Part shown: piece after piece, positions 26,421-38,900 of the stretch
How the letters are laid out: each line of letters begins with the position of its first letter
Numbering within the stretch: the first letter of the stretch is position 1
Origin: Formicarius rufipectus
Lineage: Eukaryota; Chordata; Aves; Passeriformes; Formicariidae
DNA: 64,000 bases
Direction of reading: 5' to 3'
NCBI GenBank assembly: GCA_013399695.1
Contig: VXAU01001755.1
Location: 243,391 to 307,390 of the forward strand
The notes under the pieces: generated by a model
The model's input: only the letters and a program-made list of their open reading frames with translations
Databases searched by the model: none
What the model was told of the DNA's origin: nothing
Translations under genes and position numbers: made by a program

Positions 26421-29400
26421 GGGAGGGGGGGATGAGTGAGTTACACATGGTTTGGAGTGTTTCAGTGGGAACAATAATTGGGGAATACCGTTCCGAAAGC
26501 AAGGCAAAAACTTATTTATATGTCCCTAATCCACTTCTCCTCAGTGCAAAAGAAAAGAAACATCTGATGACTCTTAATAAACAGAACATCTCAATGAAAA
26601 AGTCAGTCAAAAATTAAGAGGTTGATGCAAGAAGAGAGAAAACCTTAGAAATTTCATATCTTTCATCAAGTAATTTTCTTTAGAATTACACAATATAAAA
26701 TAAAAAATCTCAGGTGTAAAATCAGAGCTACAGTTAGATGAACTGATAGTTTCATCTAAACTGATAGTTTTCATTCTAAACTGATAGTTTTCTTGAATAA
26801 ATGAAGGGACACTAAAATTCAATGAAATTTGCTGAAATAATGGATTTTCTTTTAGCATGAGGAAGCTTAAAAAAACTGCAATAAAATGTACTCTTTAAGT
26901 GCAATTGATGTTCTGCAATTTTCTTCAGTATCAACACACATTGAATCATCAAGTGCACACTCTGAAACATCAGTACGCTTTTTAACTTGCTTCTGATACA
27001 AACCTACCTTCTTATCTGTTTTCAAACATCTGCACCAAGTCTATTTATCCTTTTTCCTATAGCAGTCTCAAGTTCCAATGAGCCTGAGGTTCTTTCTGTT
27101 CCTTAGACAGACAAAATATAGAGTTTCTACACAGGAATATGTAGTAAATTTTGCCTTTAGGAAATTCACTCATCCTTAAAAATGGAAACAGCCATAAGTA
27201 AAAATACCTTATTAAGAAACAGTAATGAATTTCAGATGCAGACAATAGATATACTACTTCACTTTTTTCCCTGTTGATTCCAAGATGCTTGGTGTTGGAA
27301 ATATCTGGGAGCTGTCCCTTCCAAGATCTGAAAATAGTGCAAGATTGCAATAATTATTATTATGACAGTTTGGCATCTACAGTTACTTGTCATAATCAAA
27401 GATGATATTATCTAGTCACTAGTGTTGAAAAATATTGCAATTGAAAACACAATATGCAGGAGTTTATTTTTGCATGTTTCGAGTACACAATGCACTTTAT
27501 CTAAGAAACTTCATTATTAGATGGCTTTAGGGGCTTGCCAGCTAATGATCATAATACTATTCCACCACTCGTCAACAATATTGCACACTTGGTAAAGAGC
27601 TAGATGTAGTATGTCTTCAGATAATGCATGATTAAACAATTTTTTTCACTTGCATTTCTAAAAATATTGTTTAAAAAATTTACACCCTCACATATATTTT
27701 TAATTCCACAATTATGTTTTCTAGTATGGCTTGGACTTACGCAATTAGTCATTCTGAGCATTCACCTTCCCCTGCTTCAGGCTCCCAACTAGATGAGCAG
27801 CTACAATGCATTGTCTCTGATCCCTGACCAAATGGATATCATTATATTTGTAAGGCAGACAGAAGACAGCTTAAAGTAACATATATCTATTGTGTCTATG
27901 CTATTTACAGCCTTCTGCTGAAGATTTTAACTTTTCTAAGCAAGTGTACGGGGACATGAAATTACTGTTATGTTCCCAGTCAAATAATTCAGAATAAGAA
28001 GGATGTCTAATTTCTCTGAATATCTGCCATTTACCGTCATTATATCCATCTTCTGATTGCCACTATTTATTCACGTTACAAGTTTGCCACTATTTTGTAG
28101 GCAGTACTATAATGGAGCAATGCCACAGGCACATAGATAGTTAATATGTTTAAAATGTGAGGGATAATGAACATCCACGCAAAATCCTAGGCCATATGAA
28201 AAGGCATCAGCCGTGTATGAGGGGCTAAGATCTAGACAGAAGACTATTCCCCAACAAATTATGCAAACAGTTTCTGTTCTAGCCTTGATTCTCCTATATG
28301 AGCATAGACAATCACAGCCTCTATGTATATTGGTTTTCTACAGAAGACAGACAGGATTCCTTAATGATTTGCAGAATAAGCAACAAAATTCACTCTGAGT
28401 GAACTGCAGTGCCAAGCAAGGAATTAATCTGAAGTGTTTAATGTGCTGGACTATATCCTCTAAATGAGTCACGTATGTCCCCAACCCACAGTATTAGCCA
28501 TGAGGCAAGATTGTTTTGTGCTATAATGATCAGTGATACAGCTACCTGCCAACACCATCAACTCTCAGGGGCATCAGAAATTTGTATTGCAGAACAAGAT
28601 CTAATATTTATTGAACAAGGTTTGCTTGGAAGTAATATTCTAGCCCTGTAACATATTAAAACAGCACAGAGAATTTCAGGAAAAAAAACCAAAGCACTGT
28701 TAGATGTTATTTGTTTTTGCTACTGCTACATTGTCTGCTGTTTGACTAGTTTTTACTTCATTGTTTAAAATTTGCAGCTGTTTATCATATATGTACAGCA
28801 CACAAATTTCAACCTGTGGATTGCTTATAAATGGTTGATTGTAACAACTTTTGTTTAAATAGCTTTAGTCTCATGAATATTCAATCATTTGTTTTCTTCA
28901 GCATATTGTTTTCTTTCCTGACTGAGTGACATAATAATTTGGAATCGTTCTGCTTTCTTTCACATCCGATGCTATTTGATGCATAAAACTTGGATATGTA
29001 CCCAAAAGGACATTTTCTTGAATAAATTTCCCTCCATAAATATGTGGGGGCGGGGGGAGAGAGGGCTAATTAAAAAGCCCATATACACAGTCAAGCCCAG
29101 ATTGCATTGGGAAGGCAATGAAATTGCTCCCTTGCTGCGCACTGTGAAGTGATCTAAAAATGGAAACTGCTGTGCTGCTCGGTTAATGGAACAGGTTACA
29201 GTACGATTCAGTACCTTCCTCTCTCATACAGAAATGACTGTGTACTGGCTGAGAAAATTCTCTCTTTCTCTTGAAATGCACATATAAAAAGTGTAATTAA
29301 GCAACTTTATCCTTCCTTACAAACATGTATGGATCCCACTTAAATCTGCCAAAACCTAAGGTAATCAACATGGAAAACAGTGGAAGATGGCAGGTTCACA

Positions 29401-29632
29401 GCCCACCATGTTAATGCAAAGTTCAGATTGGTTTTGCCAATGGGTCACTTCACACTTATCTATATTAGGTTTTGCCTATCATTTCATTGTTACCTGGGCC
29501 TTGTAAAGTCCCTCTATGAGTGTACACTGGCTGACACTGATCCCATTGTTACTTTTAATAACACAGTATCATCTCTCTCACGCTTCCTCACTGTTTGTCT
29601 CTAACCAAGTCATTCATCTGTTTATTTTTCAG
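26421..29632. other. Non-coding DNA with a conserved-element-like stretch
   Basis: No gene is recognised. A short tandem repeat lies at 26741-26796. The part from about 28690 to 29220 looks less random than its surroundings: it carries CTAATTA homeodomain-type cores, ATGAATATTC resembling a POU site, a CAGCTG E-box and few homopolymers. This may be a conserved non-coding element, but only alignment to other birds can tell. Confidence 0.5.
26741..26796. repeat. Tandem repeat, about 19-bp unit, three copies
   Basis: The unit AACTGATAGTTTTCATTCTA starts at 26741 (2 bp shorter), 26759 and 26779 (last copy partial and diverged at its end). This is directly visible. It is a minor local duplication of no evident function. 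Confidence 0.9.
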
Positions 29633-29790
29633 ACAATGACTAATCCATGCTATGATCTTTCCTCTTGCCCCAACAATGTCTTAAAAGCCCTTGGAGAATG
29701 TTTGCCTTTTGGAAACTTCAGTACAGTGTTTCAGCAGACCAAATCATCCCATCAATATGTTTGCTTCTGCTCTGAAAGGACTCCAAGAAG
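29633..29790 (+). other. Candidate internal exon with six cysteines, unidentified
   Basis: A strong acceptor (TCTGTTTATTTTTCAG, AG at 29631-29632) opens the interval and AAGAAG/GTGTAC is a plausible, weaker donor at 29790/29791. The 158 nt read open in one frame as a peptide starting TMTNPCYDLSSCPNN and including HQYVCFCSER. Cysteines are spaced C-x5-C-x10-C-x21-C-x-C, and a sixth follows 7 residues on if the frame is read past the donor. The C-x-C pair before a last cysteine recalls EGF-like modules, but the loops are longer than usual and the glycine and aromatic residues of EGF are not convincing. The frame stops at 29830. I cannot name a gene. A second frame (29691-30092) is also open, which argues for caution. 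Confidence 0.25.
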
Positions 29791-30484
29791 GTGTACAAAA
29801 GCACGACCTCTGCCAAGAGAGCTGTGCTGAACTCTACCACCCCCCATTCCCCCAGAGTCTGTCAGATTCTGCCCTTCACCAAAGCTTCTGTCGATCTGCC
29901 CAGCACTGGAGTCAGAATAGTCAGCCTCTGCTTCCCTGCCTTGCTCCCACCAAAACTTTTTTGTTTAGTATGTTAGAGTTGCTACTCTCCTGCCTTTGGA
30001 TACCAGGGCTGTTCCAAAGTGTGCCTGTGAGAATAAGGTGCTTCATGCTCAAGCTGTGTTTGAACTTGTATGTGAATATTAACCAGTCCTGACAATTCTG
30101 GGAGACTTCCTTCCATCTAATTGTACTGCATGTTCTTCTGCAGTCAATGTGTTTTTGAACACATCCTGTGCTGAGTCCTTTATATTTACATTTATTTTAT
30201 TCTTATGATAGTTATTCAACCACATCCATTTACAGAGTCCTTGTTAGTGATGACAATTATAATAAATGTAAGGGTCTGTGATAAATCATTATATATTCTC
30301 TTTGTAGTTATTGTCATGATCTCAGATAACCACCATAAGGAGCATCCTTAAACTTTTTTTTGTTTTTTGTTTGGTTTTTTTTCTGCCTACAGAAATAGTT
30401 TCATAACTGTCTAGTTTTTCCTACTATCCAGTTATATGAGAAAAAAACTTGCCACCATACAGATTATTTTACATAGCCTCATAG
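29791..30484. other. Non-coding or unassigned DNA
   Basis: Open frames of 60-130 codons overlap in all plus-strand frames at 29791-30092, in a stretch of more even base composition, without recognisable motifs. The rest, to 30484, is AT-rich with T-runs near 30354-30384. Confidence 0.5.
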
Positions 30485-30785
30485 AGCGTAGAAGAGGGGG
30501 AGAATTACCTTCCTTGACCTGCTGCCCACACTGCTTTTGATGCAGCCCAGGATGAGGTTGACCTTCTGGGCTGCAAGCACACACTGTTGGCTCATGTCCA
30601 GCTTTTCATCCACAAGAACACACAAATTCCTTCCCCATAGGGCTGTTCTCAATGATTTCTTCTCCCAGTATGTACTTATATTTGGGATTTCCCTGACTGA
30701 GGTGCAGCACCTTGCACTTGGAATTGTTGAACCTCATGAGGTGGGTCCACTTTTCAAGTTTGTTTAGGTTCCTCTGGACAGCTGA
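30485..30785 (-). mobile_element. CR1 LINE fragment (end of reverse-transcriptase ORF)
   Basis: The plus strand here reads as the complement of the avian CR1 consensus: CTTTTGATGCAGCCCAGGAT, CTTCTGGGCTGCAAGC, GTGCAGCACCTTGCACTTGG and GTTGAACCTCATGAGGT are hallmark strings I recognise. In CR1 orientation (minus) the piece covers the C-terminal part of ORF2 after the polymerase core. It is truncated at both ends, lacks the 3' tail, and carries many substitutions and small indels, so it is an old inactive copy. A 76-codon plus-strand frame at 30537-30767 is the antisense shadow of this element. Confidence 0.93.
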
Positions 30786-32787
30786 TTCTTCTCATCATGA
30801 TCTTGACTACCTATCATGGTTTCATCTCCTTCCAGCATCAGAGAATCATATCTGTTTTGTAGGAGTACATTAGTATCACAGGGAAGATTCTGGTCCTGCT
30901 ACAAGCAAAGACAGGAGCCCTTTCTGCCTTGTTTTGTGAATTAGCTGAGCTTAGCAACTCAGGGTTGGATGTTGCCTTACCTTCAGCTTCCAAAGACTTA
31001 AGGAAGCACTATTGCTCTTGCCTGCTGAGAGCTTACTATCAGGCATCAGCCTCCCTCCCAAATTCCCAGATTGTACCTTGGCTGGTGAGCTCTTCACGTG
31101 ATGTGGCAACCTCCTCAAAATGTTTGTTTATCTGGACACTCTTGCATTCAGCCTTTAGTAACTCTAGAAGCAATAAATATCCACCATCTTCAAATAGATT
31201 AGCTTTCAAGACAACCAGTCATGCACTGTTGCTCTATGCTAACAAATTGACTCAAAAGAGTACAGTTCCACACCCTACTTTGTTTTCCTTGATATACTAA
31301 TATGCTTCAGAATTTCTATTCTATCCTAGAACAGTGTTTTGTAATGATGTCTCTTAAAAAGATATTGACCTTTGAAAACCTTATAAAGGATATCTATAAG
31401 ACTAAATTCTAAAGATGTGACTGCTCTGAAAAAGGACAGTAATTTCAGAGAAGGAAAATCACAGGCCAGTTACCAATTTATCTTAAATACATAAAGGTGA
31501 GCTTGATACTGCCACTTCCTAATGAAGGGGAGCTGTCTGAAATGCAAAGACAAGCTCCAAGAAAGGATGGAATTAAGTAATATTAAACTGTGTTTATCCC
31601 AACTGTTTCTAAAGATAGCTATACATTAAACAGACATTGTCAATGTACTGTTTCTCCATAGGCTGTGAAACTTCCTGTATTCTTAAACCTCTGAGCAGCT
31701 TCGTTAACATCTTCCATTTCCTCTAGGGAACTGCCCAGTCTTGAAAACACTACAGAGTAAACTCTCCAGTAAGTCTTGACCACCTAAATCTAGGTCCCTT
31801 CTGTACTGTGGAAAGAAGCCATACTAGCATAGATGGCTATACATAGATATCTGATTTCCATCAACACAAACTATCAAAATCATGCTAATTGCTTTAACTA
31901 GATTATCAAAGTTTAACTAAATTCTGGGTTCACTAGTTTTGGCAGCAGCAAAGTCAAGGTATGTATGTAGCATACAAGAAAAGTTAAAAAGCCACGATGT
32001 GCCTACCAGAATTTTGAAAATCTTTCTTTTTCATGTTTTAAAAATAAGTAACAAAAAAATCAGAAATATTTTCCCCACAGAAAGAAAGTATTTTCGTGTC
32101 TGAAAAAGAGGAAAGGCACTGGTTTCTTTGCAAAGGAGTGTTACTACTAAGATTATAGGAATATATCTGAGGCACACTTGGAAATGCAAACTTGAATGTT
32201 TATGTATTCACTCCATAAAGGGCTCAATATTCTGTCAGATTTCTCATTGCAAGTAGTAGCAATTGGCATGATGTCACCACCCTGTTGGTTAAAACATTAC
32301 TAAGAGGAAAAGGCTGTTCTTACTCATTGCCAATTTCATCCTTTAATGATAATATATTTTATTTCCTAGTTTTGTATAGCATTTTGTGATTTTTTTTGTA
32401 ACTATGGCAACTATTCATTTTTATTCAAATAAAAGTGTGTTGTAGTTCCATGTGACTTGCTGGCATATAAATTAAGGTTGCCTGCTGGAACTAGGATGCC
32501 AGAGTTCAGTTTTCCCACTTAGTTTTAAATTGACATGTTCACTGTTGATGAAGAAAGTGCCTGTCTCCGCTGAGGGGAAAAAAAGATTTGTCTTGAGGAG
32601 GTGGGAAAAGGTCATTCAGTTCAGTGTACAAAGCACAGGTGCTGATAACTACTGACCGAGGAGTGAGTGAGTGAGGCAGAGCAAAGAAAATACTGGAATT
32701 AGCTTTTACAAAGCTATGGCATCAGTACCACTCAAGAGGAAAGGATGAAGAAAAGGAAAAAAAAAAAAAAAAAAGGATGAAACTTAC
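30786..32787. other. Non-coding DNA, no gene recognised
   Basis: A 123-codon open frame at 30929-31300 (plus) has no recognisable motif. The flank just right of the CR1 piece may hold further decayed CR1 but I cannot align it. An A-run of about 18 lies at 32757-32774, directly next to the splice-like site at 32782. Confidence 0.55.
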
Positions 32788-32976
32788 CTGCATCCAAGAG
32801 AGAGCAGCTGAACTCCTAGTCATGAGAACACAGGTCAGCAGCACTGGCATAGGTTTTGATGTGCAGAATCACTGCTACAACACTCCGGGGCTACTTGCTG
32901 CTGACTGCCTTGCTGACTTTCTCCAGGCCAGTGTAACCTTGCACCTTATGAAATACCTCCTAGCACCTAACTTCTC
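32788..32976 (-). other. Candidate exon, probably non-coding
   Basis: On the minus strand the 189-nt interval begins after ATTTTATTTTAG (acceptor) and ends in GATGCAG followed by GTAAGT (perfect donor, plus-strand ACTTAC at 32782-32787). All three minus frames contain stops, so it would be a non-coding or first exon. The last open stretch starts with an ATG and gives a short hydrophobic peptide (MPVLLTCVLM...) up to the donor. Both splice signals together suggest an exon of a long non-coding RNA or a 5' exon, but chance pairs occur. Confidence 0.2.
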
Positions 32977-33269
32977 CTAAAATAAAATCCCTGAACTTTT
33001 ACTACTACATTTTTGGGAACATATATTTCAATGGATGGAAGCATCACAACAATAGATTATTTTTTTTTTCCCTTCCTAATTTAGTCCCATCCGTTTCTCC
33101 TCTTTTGATTCCTCAGAAAAGAAGGAGAGTTTCATCAGATTTTTCAGTCAGTTAACACTAGAAGGTACAATTTTACTTCTGCCTATATGGTGGCACCTGT
33201 TTGCATTTCCAGTGTACATGAAATTTCAAATACATCCTGTTACTTGAGCACTGTTCTAATATCTTATAA
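32977..33269. other. Non-coding DNA
   Basis: Short AT-rich spacer left of a CR1 3' end. Nothing is recognised in it. Confidence 0.6.
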
Positions 33270-33412
33270 CATAGAATCGTAGAATAATTCAGGTTGGAAG
33301 GGATTTCAGTATATCCTCTAGTGTAACCTACCACTCAGAGTGGAGAGTCAAATTGATTTCAGACTAGGTGGCTCAATCCAATTTCAGCAGCATTCCTCCT
33401 GAGGTATCTCAG
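33270..33412 (-). mobile_element. CR1 LINE 3' end fragment
   Basis: The block starts with CATAGAATCGTAGAAT, the complement of the 8-bp direct repeat that ends CR1 elements. TTCAGGTTGGAAGGGAT follows, the complement of the conserved CR1 3' untranslated region. The following 100 bp (CTCTAGTGTAACCTACCACTC, ACTAGGTGGCTCA) still align loosely with the CR1 3' region. The element therefore lies on the minus strand with its 3' terminus at 33270. It is 5'-truncated, as most CR1 copies are, and old. The right edge is approximate. Confidence 0.9.
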
Positions 33413-35574
33413 TATAGATGAAAGAAGAAAATGCCTGCAGCAAAAGTAATAAATTGATAATTTGATGAAGGACATTGCAAACCAAGGTTAACATAATACT
33501 CATATTTCTTCTTAATCCAAACAGTAGTTTATCTTGAAATATTATCTCTAGAATTACATTCAGAATTCCCTGTCTAACCTCAGTACCAAGTTTCATGGCA
33601 TTACTTCTCTAGATAAAGTTCAGTGTGTGTATAAATTTCATGTGAATTGAAACCTGGACGATTTATGCCCTTTGATCTCTGCAAGCCATCATTAAACCAT
33701 TATCTTCTCAAGCATTAATTAATAATAAACATTTCATTCATCATGAAGCTAAGCATATTTTTTTCACAATTTCCCAGTTCCAGGATCCCAAGTCTGCTAA
33801 AAAACCTTAGCACTAGCACATCTTCATTTCCAGATGCTTGAGTCTTTTAAATTGATGCAGCAGGATGTTTTGGTATTACTACTTTTCAGATTAAGGTAAA
33901 ACAGGTATCTCTGTTTGATTTCCTTTTCTATGGTACTGCTTTACATTAGCTTCATATTTTGGAAGAAAACAAACCAAACACTGATGTTTCAGTAAATTAC
34001 TACAACACAGCTAAACAAAACATTAGATCTCACGAATACTAGCAGTAGGTTCCAAGTTGCTATATTCTCATGATGTCAGGTTGAAGCTCAATATGATGGA
34101 AATCATTTGCTGAATTTTAGATTCTGGTATAATTGTTCAGGGGAGAGGCACTTATAATAGGTCTTTGAATAACACACAAGTGAATTTTAGGAAGACCAAT
34201 GATGGATTAAAGCCAGTTTTGACATATCTGTTAATCTATGTATTGTGCTCTTGGGGAGAGCTCTGTCCTGAACAGGTTGTCTTCAGAGTCAGAGGTCACC
34301 CTTCAGTCATTCTGCTTTAAATCTTACAAAGCTTAATGGAGGTAATATCATGTGTAGTGACCCTTTCTTCAATTCACTGGAAAATACCAAGCAAGGAGAA
34401 TTTTGCCCACTAAGCACTTAGGTGAAATAGGAGCTAAAAACTCTCCCCTACTTTCCTTCAGAGGGGCACAAGAGCTGATAAAATGCAGTTCCAGCCATAA
34501 GAATTCATCACAAGAGATAAAGTAAAGGCAGGAGAGAAAGCATGGAGAAAGTTTGGAAAAGCATAGGGATCCTATGCACAGGAAGAAATGTTGTCTCCTG
34601 TTCCCAAAGGCCAAATGCCTGACCTTGACACTTCTCCCAAAAAAAAACCTGTCTCCCCATGGGAAAAGCTTCCCCATAGTGCCTGTGTGTATGTTTACAA
34701 ACCTAACTTCATCCTCTAATCATTTTCTTTCTAAGAAGGGACTAGTCAGTGAGAAGCCCCAGTGACAGATGGGGACTTGGATTAATAGCTAAATCATGTA
34801 TTTTTGTCTTTGGCAGCTGACTGAGAAGACTACTTCAGTCTACCAGATTCCTCTATGGAGTAAAAGAAGCAATGTTTCATGCCAAAAGTATGAGCAGCAC
34901 CACCAGAAAATGGCAATAGTTACTCTCTGTCATGTTTTTTTCCAGATTCGAATTGCCCACTGGAATTTATGCTACTCATTATTCGTCCACAGTAAGTAGG
35001 GTTATTTTAGGGTTACATGTTAGTGCTCAGAATACTTTTCCTACAGCCTGAACATACCCTACAAGGCTATGCTATAGCCTAGTATCAGTTGTTTCCTTAG
35101 TCCAGCAAAGTAAATAAGAAGAAATAGGAATAAGTTTTGATGTGGAAGAATTTATCTGTGCCATTAGTCAAGATACAGCAAACTTAGCAGCAGTGTGGCT
35201 TTTAAATTTGGAGATCTATAAGAAATCATTTTAACTACAGTAGAGAAAACCATGATTCAAACCTCAAAATCAAGTGCTGAGTGACAAGACATAACTGTGA
35301 AGGGAAAGTCTGGTTAGTAGTTGATGCAGGCAAGAGTATCTAGAAGACAGGATTAAGAAGGCTTTGAAAAGCTTTCTAGGATTTGAATCAATTAGAAACA
35401 CTGTTAATTTAGTTTTCTAATTATATCCACTTTGGACATTGGATTTACATACTTTATTCAATACACTTCCTTCTGAACCTCAATTTCTTCACTAAATATG
35501 ACTCAACAAGACAATAAATAAAATAAGCACAGTTGGGTCTTCAGGACTGCAATCTCAATTTACAGAAGATTTCC
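33413..35574. other. Non-coding DNA, no gene recognised
   Basis: AT-rich sequence with overlapping chance open frames at 34369-34765. No repeat or gene is recognised. It ends at the target-site duplication of the following LTR. Confidence 0.6.
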
Positions 35575-35580
35575 ATTGAT
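35575..35580. repeat. Target-site duplication, left copy (ATTGAT)
   Basis: ATTGAT directly precedes the LTR and is repeated exactly at 35972-35977. A 6-bp duplication is typical of class II (ERVK-like and alpharetrovirus-like) integration. Confidence 0.9.
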
Positions 35581-35971
35581 TGTCGTGGTTCAGGTTCCTG
35601 TGCGAGGACGGACTATTCCAACACACCAATATGATGCAAAGAGAAGCTGCTTATTGAAACTTAACACAGTTATTAAATAGTTATTTTTCTTCTGTACACA
35701 TGCCTACTCTATCATTGATTGGATGCATACGTTGTTCACACGCCCCACATGCGACCCTTCCTCTATTATGATTGGTTGGCCTCTGCTTGCTCCATACCCT
35801 GTTATTGTCTTTCTACACATTCCTTTTTCTATCGTTTACTTCCTCAAGGTCATTTATCTTCTAAGTTTCATAAATTGCTATTTCTGCACTTCTGTGTCTT
35901 CCCTTGTCATTTATACCCTCAGTGACTCCTCAATAATGAGGCCTATGCTTTCTATATAAAAGAATCCCACA
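35581..35971 (-). mobile_element. Solo LTR, 391 bp, ERVK-like
   Basis: The block has TGTCGTGGTT at its left and AATCCCACA at its right end, so TG...CA termini, and exact 6-bp direct repeats (ATTGAT) on both sides. The minus strand is the likely sense. Read that way it begins TGTGGGATTC and ends in CCACGACA, an end common to bird LTRs. It has a TATA-like TATTTAATA at 35671-35680, and a CAATAA at 35651-35656 as a weak poly(A) signal about 70 bp before the end. No internal retroviral genes flank it; it is the product of LTR-LTR recombination. The perfect duplication suggests a moderately young insertion. The class is inferred from duplication length; orientation is less sure than the boundaries. 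Confidence 0.9.
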
Positions 35972-35977
35972 ATTGAT
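35972..35977. repeat. Target-site duplication, right copy (ATTGAT)
   Basis: Exact copy of 35575-35580 directly after the terminal CA of the LTR. Confidence 0.9.
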
Positions 35978-38900
35978 GTAAGCAAAGATAAGGTAAAATA
36001 TAGCCTTCAGCACATTTCAACATCTACCAGTAGGACTTACAATTCAGGGAGAGACGAGCTGAAACTAAGACATGATCTAACCAGAAAAGAAAAGCCAAAA
36101 CCACAAAATCTATTATTGACTTATGTCTCGGTAAAAATGCTCCAAGACCTTCTGCATCAATATGTGATTGGATCAGTCATTTTATTATTCTGAACACAGT
36201 ACAGATCTATAGGTCAGGCATAAGAATGTTTGCTTTATATTTTCTTGAGAGGTGAAACTCCTTAACTGAATCTTACACTTAATCATTTCCAAATCCCAGG
36301 CTATATCTGCTGATCCCTGTTTCGATTTAAAATAAAATTCATTTTCCGTTTTGCTGCATGACTTTTATTTCAGATTTGACTCAGAGATTTATGAACATGA
36401 TACAGCTTTTCTTGCTGAACACTTGAACAATCTTGGTCCCTGCGGTGACTTCCACATTGCCGCAAGTGGGAAGAAACACTCACTGCTGTAAAATGATATG
36501 ACATCCCTACTTCAAAAGCCAAAACAAATTTTTGAAGGCTGAAATGCTCAGTTGCAGTAGGAATGAAAACCCACAGGGATCTGGCCCTTTCGGTATTCTG
36601 GAAAGTTGATGCCAGTTTTCAATTCATAGCTTCTTAATTGAGAAACAGAGAGAATCTGGGTACACAATGAATCATTGTTGGTATGGAAATGAGGATACAG
36701 GGAGGCTATTGATTGAACCCAAAGTTTCTATGTTTGCCATTCACATTGAAATCTGACTTTGACTCAGAGTACAACAATTTCTCCTGAAGATAACTGTTCC
36801 ACACTGCGCTGCACAATTTACCACAATGAATAAATATACCGGAAATGGACAACAAGATTCTGAAGACAGAACTGGACACAGCACAGCACACCAGCATGAC
36901 CTCTTGCAGCACAGCGTCTCTACCTCCACACATCCTGGAGCAAGGCCTTAGGCAATGCTGACGACTTGCACACCCAAAATGTCTGGCACTTCAGCTTGCA
37001 ATGCCCTTCCCAGTGCAAGTGACAAATACAGCAGAGCTGATCTTTCCCACTGGCCCTACTACCTAAGTACAGGTTGAAGTACAAATTGGTCTGGAGCAAA
37101 GGCAAAATTCAAAGCATCCAAACTCAAACCACAGTCGCCTACTCTGGTTGATCCTTAACCCTAGGGGTTTTGCTAAATGCCTAGAAACGCTCTGGTTTTT
37201 ACAGAGCCAAATTTATTCAGTGTACAGTTCAAAATTACTGTGACTTTTAATAAAGTGGGATAAATACACTCAGTGCACTCCGTGGGCCTGTTAAGTGTAC
37301 TATACCAAGATTCCCATGGAAGGGCACCACATCACAAACCTGCTAACTTTCCAAAGGAAAGTCTCCACAAAAAAAAAAAAAAACAGCAAACAGAAAAGCA
37401 AAAAACAGAAAAGCAGAAAAGCAATAATGTCAGGTTGTTGAGCAATCCTGGGAGCCCATGTGGGTCAGAGCACCAGGGGAAGACCTCACTTTTTCCTCTC
37501 TGCCACCGAATGACACAAACGTGGCACTGCAGCCGTGCCTGCAACACTAGCTGGGGCAGGACATTTGGGGAACAACAAGTGCAAAAGACTTTGAGGAAAA
37601 ATTACTTTTTTAAAATGTGATATGGTACTTAATGTCATGAGGACAGTGTGGTAAGGGGCAGGTGTTTTATTTGTTTGGTGTGTTTAGATATTCAGTGTCT
37701 GTAATCACTAAGGAAGTCAGATGGACTCAGATCTCTTTAAAACAACACACTAGGAACCTATTCAAACATTAAGGCACTTCAATGCTATTAGAGATCTTAT
37801 GCCTATGCACTTAGCTTGGATTCATACATCCTACAAAGTAACAGAAGGAACCAATTAAATGAGAACTGAAAATTATTCTCCAAAAATCCCTTTGCGGATT
37901 TCAAATAGAAAAGAAATCGGTGGGATTCAGATCTAAATTTTGCTCAAAAACACACAACTTTCAGATCTTCAGGCAGCTCAAAGCAGTTAAATGAACATAC
38001 AAATTAAAAAAAAAAAAAAAAAAAAGGGATGAAATTCCTAATGGGTAACCAAACGACATCTTCACAGATGAACCACTTAAAGGTTATGTATGTCGAACAT
38101 AAGTGTACATTAGTTTTCAGATATTGTACTTTACAAGAAAATATAATGGGACATTAATCACAAATTCTCTGATTAATATAATGTACTCACCTTTTAATAA
38201 ACCAGTTGAGAATTTTACTTCCTTTACACTTCTGCTTTGCAAAGCACTTCCCAAATAATTAATTTCTAGTAACTTACTGTATTCTACTAGTATCTTCCTG
38301 GCCATCTAACATTTCTCATATACTCAGTTTCCAGAGCATTTCACTTCAAAATGAGATGAACAGAAGTGTGACTCATGTTCACCTAGGAGCACCGAACCAT
38401 TTGGCACTTCCTTTATCACAAAGCAAAATCAATGTACTGAAAACCACTCTTGTATTACTTCACCTAGTTCACAGTAGAACAAATTCCTTTTCCTACAAAA
38501 CAAAAGAAACAAAAATAACATAATAGAAAGTTGCATTTATGTAGAGTTTTACATCTTCCAATATTCTACAAGCATTAATCTTTACAAAATCTTTTAGTTA
38601 GAAAGAATGTACTTCCAGCATTTGATCTAAAATTAAAGAAAATAACCCCATCAATCTTATATACTTGTATGTCTTAGCAACTTTAAAAGTATTTCCTTCA
38701 TTTTGATGGTGATAAAGGAATACCATACTAGCCACTTTTACCACAAAGCACTGCGACATGAGTTCCATAATTCAACACATTTCAGAATAGAAACCAAGAC
38801 CTCTGGGCTCCTGCTTTAAAATGGTGATAAACTGGTCAGTCCAGGAGACAGTTCATATTTCCAGTTAACTGAGGTGTATTCTGAAAATGTTATTATCCTC

